Shown here: one piece after another, positions 39,879-48,635 of the stretch
How the letters are laid out: each line of letters opens with the position of its first letter
Position numbering within the stretch: the stretch's first letter is position 1
DNA from: Candidatus Methylophosphatis roskildensis
Lineage (GTDB): Bacteria; Pseudomonadota; Gammaproteobacteria; Burkholderiales; Rhodocyclaceae
Assembly (NCBI GenBank): GCA_016708905.1
Contig: JADJEV010000001.1
Coordinates: forward strand, 62,001-126,000
Direction: 5' to 3'
Length of the DNA stretch: 64,000 nt
Made by a program: the position numbers and the translations under genes
Notes under the pieces: model-generated
What the model saw: the letters and a program-made list of their open reading frames with translations, nothing else
Databases searched by the model: none
What the model was told of the DNA's origin: nothing

Positions 39879-41180
39879 CTATATGATGCGCTGCTGGCGC
39901 AGACTGGCGATTTCGGCTGCGGTCAGGTCGAGCAACTCGCGCATCACCTCATAGGTGGCTTCTCCGAGGCGCGGGCCGAGATTGGTCACCCGCCCGGGTG
40001 TCTCGGACAAGGTGGGGATCACGCCCGGGATCACGACCTTGCCGACCCCTTCTTCTTCCATCTCGAGCAGATTGCCGCGAGCCCTGAAGTGCGGGTCGGC
40101 GAAGATGTCGGCGATGCTGTTGAGCTTGCCGACCGGTACATCCTTGGCGATGCAGCGCTCGAGCAGCTCGTCGCAGGTGAGTGCCGCCGCCCATTCGGTG
40201 ACGATCGCGATCACCGCGGCACTCGCCGCGAGTCGTTTGCGCTGCTCGCCGTACAGCGTGCTCGAGGCGAGTTCCGGGCGTTCCATCGCCAGGGCGAAGC
40301 GCTCGAACATCTTGTCGTTGGTGCAGGCGATCGCAACATAGTGGCCGTCCTTGGTCCGGAAATGACCGTGGGGTACGGCGACGAAGCTGCCGGCACCTTC
40401 GCGTTCGCGCACCTTGCCGTACAGACCGTATACCGACGCCATTTCGTCCATCTGGCGGAACACCGCCTCGTAAATGCCGACATCGATCACCTGCCCCTCG
40501 CCGGTCTTCTCCTTGTGCCGCAATGCGAGCATCACGCCGATGACACCGTAGAGGCTCGATATGTAATCGCCGAGTGGCGCGATGCCGGGAACCACCGGTG
40601 TCTCGTTCGGAAATCCCGCGAGATAGGACAGGCCGCCGAAGCCGTGTGCCAGATGGGCGAAGCCCGGACGTCGGCGATACGGACCGGTCTGTCCGTAGCC
40701 CGATACGCGCAGCATGACCAGGCCCGGGTTGGCCGCGCTCAGTTCCTTCCAGCCGAGGCCCCATTCCTCCATGGTGCCGGGGCGGAAGTTCTCCACCAGG
40801 ACGTCGGACTTCGACACCAGCTTGGTGAACAATTCGACACCCTTGGGTCGGCGCAGGTCGATCGTGACCGACTTCTTGTTGCGCGCCTCGGACAGCCACG
40901 CCAGCGTGGCGTCGTGGCGCTTGGTCGCGGTGCCGAAGCGGCGCATCGGATCGCCGCCGATCGGGTATTCGACCTTCAGCACCTCGGCGCCATATTCGCC
41001 CATGATAGAGGCCGCGTAGGGGCCAGCCAGAAAGGTGCCGACGTCGATCACCCGTATGCCGGAAAGCGGCAGCGGCGAGCTCGATTCCCTATTCGATGGC
41101 GCGAAAGCCGCCGACTCCGCGTCCGTGCCGGTGGGCGCACCATCTGGGACCGATTCGTGATCCGGTTCGTCGATTGACAT
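39879..41180 (-). CDS. CaiB/BaiF family III CoA transferase, first gene of a pair
   Basis: This 433-residue paralogue of the next gene shares NKKSVTIDL, LVENFRPGTMEEWG and MLRVSGYGQTGPY. Its catalytic aspartate is D205 in APLGDYISSLYG. It has an extra N-terminal tail of about 35 polar residues (rich in Ser, Pro, Glu) before the domain start LSGIRVIDVGTFLAGPYA. The two genes read the same way with a 30-bp gap, so they probably form a heteromer or act in sequence in one pathway. The upstream region is shared with the OYE gene. Confidence 0.88.
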   Translation of the reverse strand: MSIDEPDHESVPDGAPTGTDAESAAFAPSNRESSSPLPLSGIRVIDVGTFLAGPYAASIMGEYGAEVLKVEYPIGGDPMRRFGTATKRHDATLAWLSEARNKKSVTIDLRRPKGVELFTKLVSKSDVLVENFRPGTMEEWGLGWKELSAANPGLVMLRVSGYGQTGPYRRRPGFAHLAHGFGGLSYLAGFPNETPVVPGIAPLGDYISSLYGVIGVMLALRHKEKTGEGQVIDVGIYEAVFRQMDEMASVYGLYGKVREREGAGSFVAVPHGHFRTKDGHYVAIACTNDKMFERFALAMERPELASSTLYGEQRKRLAASAAVIAIVTEWAAALTCDELLERCIAKDVPVGKLNSIADIFADPHFRARGNLLEMEEEGVGKVVIPGVIPTLSETPGRVTNLGPRLGEATYEVMRELLDLTAAEIASLRQQRII

Positions 41181-41649
41181 TGCGTAATCCTCTTTCGCGT
41201 CTGGTCGATGTGCGGGCTGGAATCCGACGCGATCTGCTTGCAGGATAGCGCAATTGCCAATCGGCCGTGACGTTGGTCACATCAATGGTTGACCAGGCAC
41301 TCGACTTCTGCGCTATCATCCGCGCCTTTCGTTTGTCATGGGTGCCGAACGCATTGGCGAGTGGCCATGGACCGATAGCCAGTCCCTGCTGGCGTCATGA
41401 CTCCGCAATCTGATCCCGGTACGATGACTACACGCGTACCGTTGATCTTCCCTGGACCCAATCACCGAAATTCACGAGTTGCTCGGCGGCTCTGTGGCGC
41501 GAAAGCGACAAAGAGTTCGCACTTTCCGGCGCGGCAATCCTGCGGATCCGGAAAATCTGCCCGATCGATTCCAATCAGGTTGACAGCAGCTCGGCATGAC
41601 ACTTGCCAAGTTACCGACTTGCAGGTGTTTCAACGGAGGTAGGCAAACA
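41181..41649. other. 469-bp divergent control region (CoA transferases / OYE)
   Basis: No gene is visible. It contains a Crp-like palindrome and a promoter-like pair on the plus strand (41266-41319), a long leader of about 330 bp before the OYE start, and GGAGGT at 41635-41640 as the OYE ribosome-binding site. Confidence 0.5.
41266..41319 (+). promoter_or_regulatory. Crp/Fnr-like operator and promoter
   Basis: CGTGACGTTGGTCACA at 41266-41281 closely fits the TGTGA-N6-TCACA consensus of Crp-type regulators and is a 5-bp perfect palindrome (GTGAC, GTCAC). It is followed by TTGACC (41289-41294) and TATCAT (41314-41319), spaced by 19 bp. The operator lies just upstream of the -35 box, where an activator would sit. 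Confidence 0.4.
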
Positions 41650-42771
41650 ATGCCCACGAAACTGCTTTCTCGATATCAGCTTGGCGGCCTCGCGCTGCCC
41701 AACCGCCTCGTCATGGCGCCGATGAACCGCAACCGCGCGACCGATCTGGCACTGGCGCCCTCCGCGCTCATGACGAAATACTACGTACAACGTGCCTCGG
41801 CCGGACTCATCATCTCCGAAGGCACGCCTATATCGCCGCAGGCGCGCGGTTGCGCTCGCACACCGGGCATCTATAGCGAAGCGCAGATCGCAGGCTGGAA
41901 AAGAGTCACCAAGGCAGTGCATGACGCAGGCGGGCGCATGGTTCTACAACTCTGGCATGTTGGCCGGGTTGGCCACAGCAGCCTGCGTGTCGACCGCTCG
42001 CCGCCCGTGGGACCGAGCGGGATCTGCCTCGAACACGACAAGGTTCCGACCCTGGACGGGAACGACGAGCCGGTGCTCGTGCGCTGCGATCCGCCGCGTG
42101 CACTCGGGACCGAAGAGGTCAAGGCGATCGTGGCCGACTTCGCTCAGGCCGCGCGCAACGCGATGGCGGCGGGCTTCGACGGCGTGGAGATCCACGCGGC
42201 GAACGGTTATCTGTTCGATCAATTCCGCTGCCCGTATCTGAACGATCGCGCCGACGAGTACGGCGGCACCCTGGAGAACCGCTGGCGCTTCCTGCTCGAG
42301 ACAGTGGACGCCGTGACACAGACGGTCGGCAAGGCCCGCGTGGGGGTGCGCATTTCGCCGCTGGGAACAGCGCACGAGATGCGAACCGATCCCGATCCTC
42401 TGCTCACCTACGGCCATCTGGCCTGCGAGCTGGATCGGCTGGGCGTCGGCTACCTCCACGTCTACGACCAGTCGGGGAGCTGGATCCATGATCCGCAGAG
42501 CGATCTGCTCGAGCATCTGCGAGCCTGCTATCCGTATGCGATGATCCTGTGCGGCGGGTTCAGCCTCGAGCGCGCGCACGCGGCGCTGCAATCGGACCAC
42601 GCGGACCTGATCGCCTTTGGCAAGCATTTCATCTCCAACCCCGACCTGGTCGAGCGTCTGCGCATCGGAGCACCGCTTGCGCCGTGGAACCCGAAGACGA
42701 TCTACAAGGGCGGTGCGACAGGCTATATCGACTACCCCACCCTGGAAGAGGAAGCGCTCAGCGAACCATGA
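41650..42771 (+). CDS. Old Yellow Enzyme-type alkene reductase
   Basis: FMN-dependent ene-reductase of the NemA/OYE class, reducing activated double bonds or nitro compounds with NAD(P)H. The 373-residue sequence has LPNRLVMAPMNRNRA at the start, the His-x-x-Asn substrate pair in GVEIHAANGYLFDQF, DRADEYGGTLENRWRF, and the FMN-binding LICGGF-like segment (MILCGGFSLERAH; DLIAFGKHFISNPDL). The tail YKGGATGYIDYPTL is typical. A strong GGAGGT ribosome-binding site precedes the ATG at 41650. The physiological substrate is unknown. Confidence 0.9.
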   Translation: MPTKLLSRYQLGGLALPNRLVMAPMNRNRATDLALAPSALMTKYYVQRASAGLIISEGTPISPQARGCARTPGIYSEAQIAGWKRVTKAVHDAGGRMVLQLWHVGRVGHSSLRVDRSPPVGPSGICLEHDKVPTLDGNDEPVLVRCDPPRALGTEEVKAIVADFAQAARNAMAAGFDGVEIHAANGYLFDQFRCPYLNDRADEYGGTLENRWRFLLETVDAVTQTVGKARVGVRISPLGTAHEMRTDPDPLLTYGHLACELDRLGVGYLHVYDQSGSWIHDPQSDLLEHLRACYPYAMILCGGFSLERAHAALQSDHADLIAFGKHFISNPDLVERLRIGAPLAPWNPKTIYKGGATGYIDYPTLEEEALSEP

Positions 42772-42928
42772 CTTGGTCATGAGGCGGAGCAGCGGGTCGG
42801 TCACCGGCAGCCGCATGCATACCCGACCGCGCTGAGGCGCGCTGCAGACCGGTTGTACCAGATGGCGAGCCGATTCCTGGCGCCGGGTCAAGTTCCGTCA
42901 CGTCGCCGGACTGGCCGTGCCCCCGTTA

Positions 42929-43942
42929 CTACCTCGGGCGTTGCGCCTGCCGGTAAGCTGGAGCGTAGCGGGCGGAAACCAGAATGGATTCCACCATGCT
43001 CACGGCGCTCGCTTTGCCCTGCCAGGCGATATCGAAGGCGGTGCCGTGATCGACACTGGTGCGCAGGAACGGCAGCCCGAGGGTCAGCGAGATGGTCCGC
43101 TCGAAGTCCAGGGTCTTGGTGGCGATGTGGCCCTGATCGTGGTAGAGCGCCAGTACAGCGGCATAGCGGCCGATCTTGGCCTGATGAAACACCGAATCGG
43201 CGCCGATCGGACCGGCGACCCGAAAGCCCCGCGTTCGCGCCTCGCTGATGGCTGGCTCCACCTCCCGCACCTCCTCGTCGCCGAACAGGCCGTGTTCTCC
43301 GCAGTGGGGATTGAGCCCTGCGACGGCCAGCTCGCCGCCACCCAGCCCGAGCCGCGCCAGTGCCTGATGGCAGCGTTCGATGTAGTCCAGCAGACGCGCC
43401 TTGGTGACGAGATCGCAGGCTTGCCGCAAGGAGGCGTGGCGGCTCAGAAAGAAGACCCGCAGTCCGAGCGTTTCGAACATCGTCAGAGGGTCGCGCGTTC
43501 CAGTCAGGCTGGCCAGCATCTCTGTGTGCCCGATATGAGACACGCCGGCGGCCTGGATCGACTCCTTGTTGATCGGCGCGGTGTTCAAGACCTCGACCTC
43601 GCCGCTCAAAGCTGCATTTACCGCGGCTTCCATGTACTCCCAGGCGGCTTTGCCACACGACGCCTGGACCTTGCCGGGTTCGAACGACGCGGGGTCGGCG
43701 TTGGCCAGATCGACGACTTCGATGGATGCCCCCGCGAAGCGTGCTTCGGCGGGGTTGTCGATCGCGCGAACCGTCAGGCCGAGCTTGCCGTCTCGGGCCG
43801 CCTTGTCGATGACCCGCGCATCGCCGTAGACCAGGCAGCGCGCGACCCGATGCACCGTTTCGTCGGCGAAAGTGCGTACCACGATCTCCGGGCCGACTCC
43901 GGCTGGATCTCCCATGGTGATCGCGATGACGGGCCTGCTCAC
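42929..43942 (-). CDS. pdxA2: PdxA2-type phosphate dehydrogenase
   Basis: Second PdxA-family protein in the window (337 residues). The metal-site histidines are present (VSHIGHTEMLASLTG; ALYHDQGHIATKTL), along with TMGDPAGVGPEIV and PFLRTSVDHGTAFDIAW. Compared with the housekeeping PdxA at 18453-19475 it is diverged and lies outside the surA operon. PdxA2 proteins oxidise four-carbon acid phosphates such as 4-phospho-D-threonate. They normally sit beside a DUF1537 kinase; none is visible here, so the substrate supply is unclear. Confidence 0.83.
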   Translation of the reverse strand: MSRPVIAITMGDPAGVGPEIVVRTFADETVHRVARCLVYGDARVIDKAARDGKLGLTVRAIDNPAEARFAGASIEVVDLANADPASFEPGKVQASCGKAAWEYMEAAVNAALSGEVEVLNTAPINKESIQAAGVSHIGHTEMLASLTGTRDPLTMFETLGLRVFFLSRHASLRQACDLVTKARLLDYIERCHQALARLGLGGGELAVAGLNPHCGEHGLFGDEEVREVEPAISEARTRGFRVAGPIGADSVFHQAKIGRYAAVLALYHDQGHIATKTLDFERTISLTLGLPFLRTSVDHGTAFDIAWQGKASAVSMVESILVSARYAPAYRQAQRPR

Positions 43943-44428
43943 GAGAAACTCCGCCGTCTCGGGAACGACCGGTCTGCCATGGTTTGCGCCGGTCGGCTCG
44001 ATCGACCCGCTGCGATATCTGGGTGCGCCTGACGAATAGCCACGAATCGGTCACCTCCAGCCTTTTGCCACCGTCGATCAAACTGGCCTTGAAAGCCCGC
44101 ATGCCGCCATCGGCAGAGCCCGGGCGACTCCAACAATGCCGCCAAGAGTATCACCGGCCCCGGCAGCCGCGGTCAACGGGCGATTCCGGGGCCGTCGGGC
44201 GATGCGCTCCGCGGGTTCGCGCACAATCGACATCCGCTGCACGCGGATCGTTGAAGCGATACCGCCGATGGCGATCATTGAGTGCATGTGAGCCGAGCGC
44301 CGAACTGCGCCACGGCTGCGGTTTTTGACGCTATCTGCCCACTTAGCAGGCGCTGGCGAGTATTCTTCATGGCGTATCCGGTTCAAGCGGGACAGCAAGC
44401 GCCCACGCCGCGGAAAGAAGGGGTTGCC
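43943..44428. other. 486-bp region between divergent genes
   Basis: No gene with family features was seen. Several short frames cross it. It must contain the promoters for pdxA2 (minus) and the carbonic-anhydrase-like gene (plus). The clearest element is AAAGAAGGGG at 44414-44423, the ribosome-binding site of the latter. Confidence 0.45.
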
Positions 44429-45538
44429 ATGTATTCCGACGTCCATCGCCGGCCGATCGCGGAGCGCATCGACTGGCTGTTCGAACTTGCACGCCGTCAT
44501 GGCGAGGCCTACCGCAGCCCGGAGGCATGGCTGGCCCGCGAACGCTATCTGGCCGAACACCCGACCGCCGTCGCCGTCCTGAAATGCATGGATGGCCGCA
44601 TCAACATCCCGGTCGCGACCAATACGCCAACCGGCATCCTGATGCCTTTCCGCAACCTCGGTGGCATATTCGACCTCGGCTGGCCACACCTCGGCGAAGT
44701 GCTCGCGCACCATGTCCAGCGCATGGTGGCTGCCGGGCGACGGGTGCTGTTTCTGATCACCTACCATTACTCGAAGGGCGATCCGCAACGCGGCTGCGCC
44801 GGCTTCGACTTCGACACCGAAGCGGCGCTGGCCCATATGCGCCAGGTGCGCGCCCAGGTCGAGCACATCTTCGGTGGCGGACATGCCACGGTCTATCCGC
44901 TGGTCTGCGGCTTCGAAACCGACGAGGACGCCCTGATCCTGCACGGCGAGGACGGCGCGCGGCTCGACCTTTCCACGCTGAGCCCGTGGGATCGCACCAC
45001 CCTGGAACCACGACTGACTGCGTTGCTGCCTGACATGCCCGAGCGCATGCGCGCCGATCTGTTGCCGCTGCTGCTCGGCAACCTCGACCACATTGCGGAA
45101 GTGCGCTCGCAGGCGGCGCGCAATGAACGGCAACTCGACATCGAGCACCGCGAATGGATGATCTGCCTCGGCCGCGGTTTCGACTTCCTGCATACGCCGA
45201 ACCTGGCGCTGATCATCGGCCCCTACAGCCCGAATCTTGCCGACCCGATCCGCAAGGCCGCGGCGATCATCGCCGCAAACATGGCCGCCGGCCGCATTCC
45301 CGACGACGGCTTCCTGTTGCTGGCGTCGGTGCCCTACGACGAGATCGGCGTCGACCGCGCGCGGGCCGAACTCAAGTCGCGCTTTCTGTCCGGCTTCGCC
45401 GCGCAGGTGATCGGCGAGGAATTCCCCGACCTCGCCGGCCGCATGGCGGTGCGCACGGCCGTGCTCGACTGGCGCTCGCGCACGCTCGAGACGATCGGCG
45501 GCCTGGGCTCGGGCCGACAGGTCACGGCGGCGATCTGA
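44429..45538 (+). CDS. Beta-carbonic anhydrase-like protein of CsoSCA spacing
   Basis: This 369-residue protein has a beta-carbonic anhydrase zinc site: C53, D55 and R57 in LKCMDGRINIP, then H113 and C123 in ITYHYSKGDPQRGCAGF. The Cys-x-Asp-x-Arg dyad is intact, and FRNLGGIFD resembles the RNAGG segment of the family. The gap of ten residues from His to Cys is unlike normal beta enzymes (HxxC). It resembles the carboxysomal enzyme CsoSCA (C173, H242, C253). No carboxysome genes are in the window. It is cytoplasmic by sequence. The ATG at 44429 has a good ribosome-binding site (44414-44423); an in-frame start at 44369 is possible. Activity is inferred, not proven. Confidence 0.6.
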   Translation: MYSDVHRRPIAERIDWLFELARRHGEAYRSPEAWLARERYLAEHPTAVAVLKCMDGRINIPVATNTPTGILMPFRNLGGIFDLGWPHLGEVLAHHVQRMVAAGRRVLFLITYHYSKGDPQRGCAGFDFDTEAALAHMRQVRAQVEHIFGGGHATVYPLVCGFETDEDALILHGEDGARLDLSTLSPWDRTTLEPRLTALLPDMPERMRADLLPLLLGNLDHIAEVRSQAARNERQLDIEHREWMICLGRGFDFLHTPNLALIIGPYSPNLADPIRKAAAIIAANMAAGRIPDDGFLLLASVPYDEIGVDRARAELKSRFLSGFAAQVIGEEFPDLAGRMAVRTAVLDWRSRTLETIGGLGSGRQVTAAI

Positions 45539-45572
45539 ATCGCGCCAGCCAGCAGCCGGCGACGTTCTCGAA

Positions 45573-46013
45573 TCAGCCCGGGTACCTCAACATCTTGTCG
45601 ACTTCGCTGACATGTCTGGTCTCGGCCGCGATCTGCTGGCGTGCGTATTCTTCGAGCATCACGTCGCGCCCTTCGACCACGCGCAAGAGATCGCCATAAA
45701 GGGCAAGCGCACCCTGCTCGTGCTCCTTGGCCTCGCGCAGAATGTCGCCGATGTCATGCCGTTCGGTTTCCAGCAGCTTGCCGATTCCCAACGAAGGATG
45801 CCCGCCGAGAGCAGTCACCAGTTCGCCGGCCTCCTGCGCGTGCAGCAGTGACTCGTCGGCCTGCGAGCGCAGCCAGCTGACGATCGGGATGCGCCCGTAG
45901 CCGTAGACCATGAACGAGTAGTGGGTGTAGCGCACCACACCGGCGAGTTCGGCTTCGAGAATCCGGTTGAGGGTGGCAATTGTGGCTTGTTGATCGATTC
46001 CGCTGGGCGGCAT
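45573..46013 (-). CDS. Ferritin-like (bacterioferritin-type) protein
   Basis: This four-helix bundle of 146 residues carries putative di-iron ligands: ILEAELAGVVRYTHY in helix A, ADESLLHAQEAGELV in helix B, KEHEQGALALYGDLL in helix C and QQIAAETRHVSEVDKML in helix D. Each carries the Glu and His residues in the usual places. It is likely an iron store or peroxide-detoxifying ferritin. It is convergent with the preceding gene. Confidence 0.82.
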   Translation of the reverse strand: MPPSGIDQQATIATLNRILEAELAGVVRYTHYSFMVYGYGRIPIVSWLRSQADESLLHAQEAGELVTALGGHPSLGIGKLLETERHDIGDILREAKEHEQGALALYGDLLRVVEGRDVMLEEYARQQIAAETRHVSEVDKMLRYPG

Positions 46014-46125
46014 GACCTTCTCCAGTTCAGTTGATCGGTTGCACGGGATGAAGCAGAGCAGCCGTATGGGTCCGTGGCGCTCCGACGATGCACGCGCGAC
46101 AAGTCGCTGTCAAGGGACGCGCGGC

Positions 46126-46156
46126 AAGAAGAAAACGCCCGGCGTCTGCCGGGCGT
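46126..46156 (-). terminator. Rho-independent terminator of eno
   Basis: On the minus strand a 9-bp stem ACGCCCGGC / GCCGGGCGT with a four-base loop (46135-46156) is followed by TTTTCTTCTT. It lies 103 bp downstream of the eno stop; a miniature element (46185-46259) has been inserted between the two. Confidence 0.8.
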
Positions 46157-46184
46157 CGGGATGATCTCGCAGCGACCGCCTCAG

Positions 46185-46259
46185 AGGTTGTGAATAAATC
46201 TACTGCGCGGGCGGTCTGCGTCGTTGCTCACTCGCTCGCTACGATTCCTTCACAATCTC
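46185..46259. mobile_element. 75-bp miniature inverted-repeat element, copy B
   Basis: Ends AGGTTGTGAATAAATC and, inward from the right, GAGATTGTGAAGGAATC. It is inverted relative to copies A and C: its left part (TACTGCGCGGGC) matches their right end, and its right end reads GAATCGTAGCGAGCG like their left end. The middle about 47 bp of A and C is missing. TCAG (extending to CTCAG) flanks both sides, 46181-46184 and 46260-46263. The right TCAG carries the eno stop codon. Confidence 0.85.
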
Positions 46260-47549
46260 TCAGCGGATCTTGCCCTGATATTTCGCCTTCTTGCCGAGTT
46301 GCTCCTCGATCCGCAGAAGCTGATTGTACTTGGCGATGCGGTCGGTGCGCGACAGGCTGCCGGTCTTGATCTGGCCCGCTCCGGTGCCCACTGCAAGGTC
46401 GGCGATGAAGGAGTCCTCGGTCTCGCCGGAACGGTGCGACGAGATCACGCCGAAACCGGCCTTCTGGGCCATCTTGATGGCGTTCAGCGTTTCGGTAACG
46501 GTACCGATCTGGTTCACCTTGATCAGAATCGCGTTGGTCGCACCCATCGCGATGCCCTTGCTCAGACGATCGGTATTGGTGACGAAGAAGTCGTCGCCGA
46601 CGATCTGGACCTTCTTGCCCAGGGACTTGGTGAACTTCACGTAACCGTCCCAATCGTTCTGGTCGAGGCCGTCCTCGATCGAGACGATCGGGTATTTCTT
46701 GCACCAGTCGGCGTATTTCTCGACCATCTGCTCGGCGGTGAACAGCCGGTTCGGATCGGACTTCCAGAACTTGTAGCCCTTGCGGTCCCCTTCGTCGAAA
46801 AGCTCGGACGAGGCGCAGTCGAGCGCGATGGCGATCTGTGAGCCGGCCTTGTAGCCGGCGGCCGCGATGGCCTCCATGACAACCTCGAGCGCCTGATCGT
46901 TGGTGAGGTCGGGCGCGAAGCCCCCTTCGTCGCCCACTGAGGTGGCCTTCTTGGCCTTCTTCAGGATGCCCTTCAGGGTGTGGAAAATCTCGGTGATCCA
47001 GCGCAGGCCTTCGGAGTATGAGGGCGCGCCGACCGGCATGATCATGAACTCCTGGAAATCGATCATATTGTCGGCATGCTTGCCGCCGTTGATGATGTTG
47101 GCCATCGGCGTCGGCAACACGAAGTTCCGGTTCTTGTGCAGTTTGCCGATGTACTTCCACACCGGCATGCCGGCGACATGGGCGCCCGCGACGCAGATTC
47201 CCATCGAGGCGCCGAGAATGGCATTGGCACCCAAGTCACTCTTGTTGGCGGTGCCGTCGAGATCGATCATCGCCTGGTCGAGGCCCTTCTGGTCGAGCGG
47301 ATCCTTGCCCTTGAGCAGCTTGGCGATTCGCGTATTGACGTTGTCGACCGCCTTGGTGACGCCCTTGCCGACGTACTTCTTCTTGTCCCCGTCGCGCAAT
47401 TCACAGGCCTCGTACTCGCCGGTGGAAGCGCCGCTCGGAACCGCCGCCCGTGCGACGAATCCGTCGTCGAGCGTAACGTCGACCTCGACCGTGGGATTGC
47501 CGCGGGAATCGAGAATCTGCCGTCCTACGACCTTCGTGATCTTTGCCAT
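46260..47549 (-). CDS. eno: Enolase
   Basis: Converts 2-phosphoglycerate to phosphoenolpyruvate in glycolysis; also a degradosome component in many proteobacteria. The 429-residue sequence is complete: GRQILDSRGNPTVEVDVTL, catalytic GDEGGFAPDLTNDQALEVV, IEDGLDQNDWDGY, QIVGDDFFVTNTDRL, the lysine in ILIKVNQIGTVTETL and the substrate histidine in VISSHRSGETEDSFIADL. The stop codon TGA is part of the CTGA target (TCAG on the plus strand) of a miniature element; a normal terminator lies beyond it. Confidence 0.98.
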   Translation of the reverse strand: MAKITKVVGRQILDSRGNPTVEVDVTLDDGFVARAAVPSGASTGEYEACELRDGDKKKYVGKGVTKAVDNVNTRIAKLLKGKDPLDQKGLDQAMIDLDGTANKSDLGANAILGASMGICVAGAHVAGMPVWKYIGKLHKNRNFVLPTPMANIINGGKHADNMIDFQEFMIMPVGAPSYSEGLRWITEIFHTLKGILKKAKKATSVGDEGGFAPDLTNDQALEVVMEAIAAAGYKAGSQIAIALDCASSELFDEGDRKGYKFWKSDPNRLFTAEQMVEKYADWCKKYPIVSIEDGLDQNDWDGYVKFTKSLGKKVQIVGDDFFVTNTDRLSKGIAMGATNAILIKVNQIGTVTETLNAIKMAQKAGFGVISSHRSGETEDSFIADLAVGTGAGQIKTGSLSRTDRIAKYNQLLRIEEQLGKKAKYQGKIR

Positions 47550-47817
47550 GTTGTCTCCAGTGGAGGTGAGAAAGAAAATTCCTTGCGCGCGGGACCGATG
47601 TTCCCGAAGCCGAGTTCCTTCGCTGGCCGAAGCAATCGAAGGCGAGCAAATCCATCCATTTCAAGGACGCGAGTATTTCGGGTTTGCCCGTCCGGGTCAA
47701 CCACCGCTACAGCGCCGCGGGCTCACCGCCCGGCAAATACGAAGGCATTGCCAGCCATGCCCTGCGCGGAAGGCGCGTTAGGGCGAGGCAGTTGCAGATG
47801 ATGGCACTGCATCGCAA

Positions 47818-48378
47818 TTGTCGGCACAGCCCCCGTGCGGTCACGGCATCCGCGATCGGCGCGCGGGCGAGCAGCGCGCGGCACGAGCAGCGGTCACTTC
47901 GGCCAGGGCCGCGATAACCCAGGGCAAGCTTGCGCTGTCGCGTACGCGAATCGTGGCGCCGATCGCCGAAGTCGTAATGGCGCGCAACGTCAATCCCGGC
48001 GACATCATCGGCTCGAACGTCACGGCGCCAACGCTGTTTCGCATCGTCGATCCAGCGCGCGTCGAGATTCGCCTCGAAGTCGAGGAGTTGCTCGCCCCAC
48101 GCGTCGGGCTGGGCCTGCCGGTTGAATTCGTCCTGCCAGGCAGCCGGACTGTCGTCGGCCGCGGCAAGGTGACGAGAATCGCGCCGCAAGTCGAAAAGCG
48201 GACCATTGGTGCCGATGACGCCCGCATTCGCGCCGACAGCATGGTGCGCCCGGCCTGGAGCGATTTCCATGCCGAACGTGACACCCGACCGCTGCCGGGC
48301 AACTACCGCCTCGAAGCAAGGATCCGCGTCGGAGACCAGGGCGCCGGTGGTGACACTCCTCCTTCAGCCGGGCGCTGA
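47818..48378 (+). pseudogene. Membrane fusion protein (HlyD/RND adaptor) fragment
   Basis: The frame encodes the C-terminal part of an efflux adaptor: the end of a coiled coil (VTSARAAITQGKLALSRTRI), the lipoyl-like junction RIVAPIAEVVMARNVNPGD, the beta-barrel (RIVDPARVEIRLEVEEL), and LPGNYRLEARI. A complete adaptor has about 350 residues with an N-terminal signal and hairpin; here the N-terminal half is missing and the frame begins with unrelated residues. No inner-membrane partner is nearby. Probably a decayed gene, near an insertion sequence. Confidence 0.6.
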
Positions 48379-48552
48379 ACCGGCGCCCCGCCCCTGGCAG
48401 CCTGTCGGCATCCAGTCGGAAGTCTTGCGAATGGCGAGCGAACGCGCCATCGCCACAAAAGCCGACAGACAGAGTAGATTCCAATCCAGGTTTGAGTCTG
48501 AGCGATCGGTTTTGACTTTGAATCGGAAATCAAAAAAGGTTTAGCTTTTGGC

Positions 48553-48612
48553 GGGGCAGTGGATATGTGGAAAGGTCGCCGTCAGGCGAGCTATCCACAT
48601 ATCCACTGCCCC
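48553..48612. repeat. 18-bp perfect inverted repeat inside the insertion sequence
   Basis: GGGGCAGTGGATATGTGG (48553-48570) and its exact complement (48595-48612) are separated by 24 bases that themselves contain CGCC and GGCG. The hairpin is between the transposase stop and the left terminal repeat and could end transcription or block read-in from outside. Confidence 0.85.
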
Positions 48613-48635
48613 TTCGCTTTGCGCTTTTTGTCGGG

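Noticed and set aside
44429..45538. Carboxysome locus
   Set aside because: The carbonic-anhydrase-like gene has no neighbouring shell, RuBisCO or CsoS2 genes.
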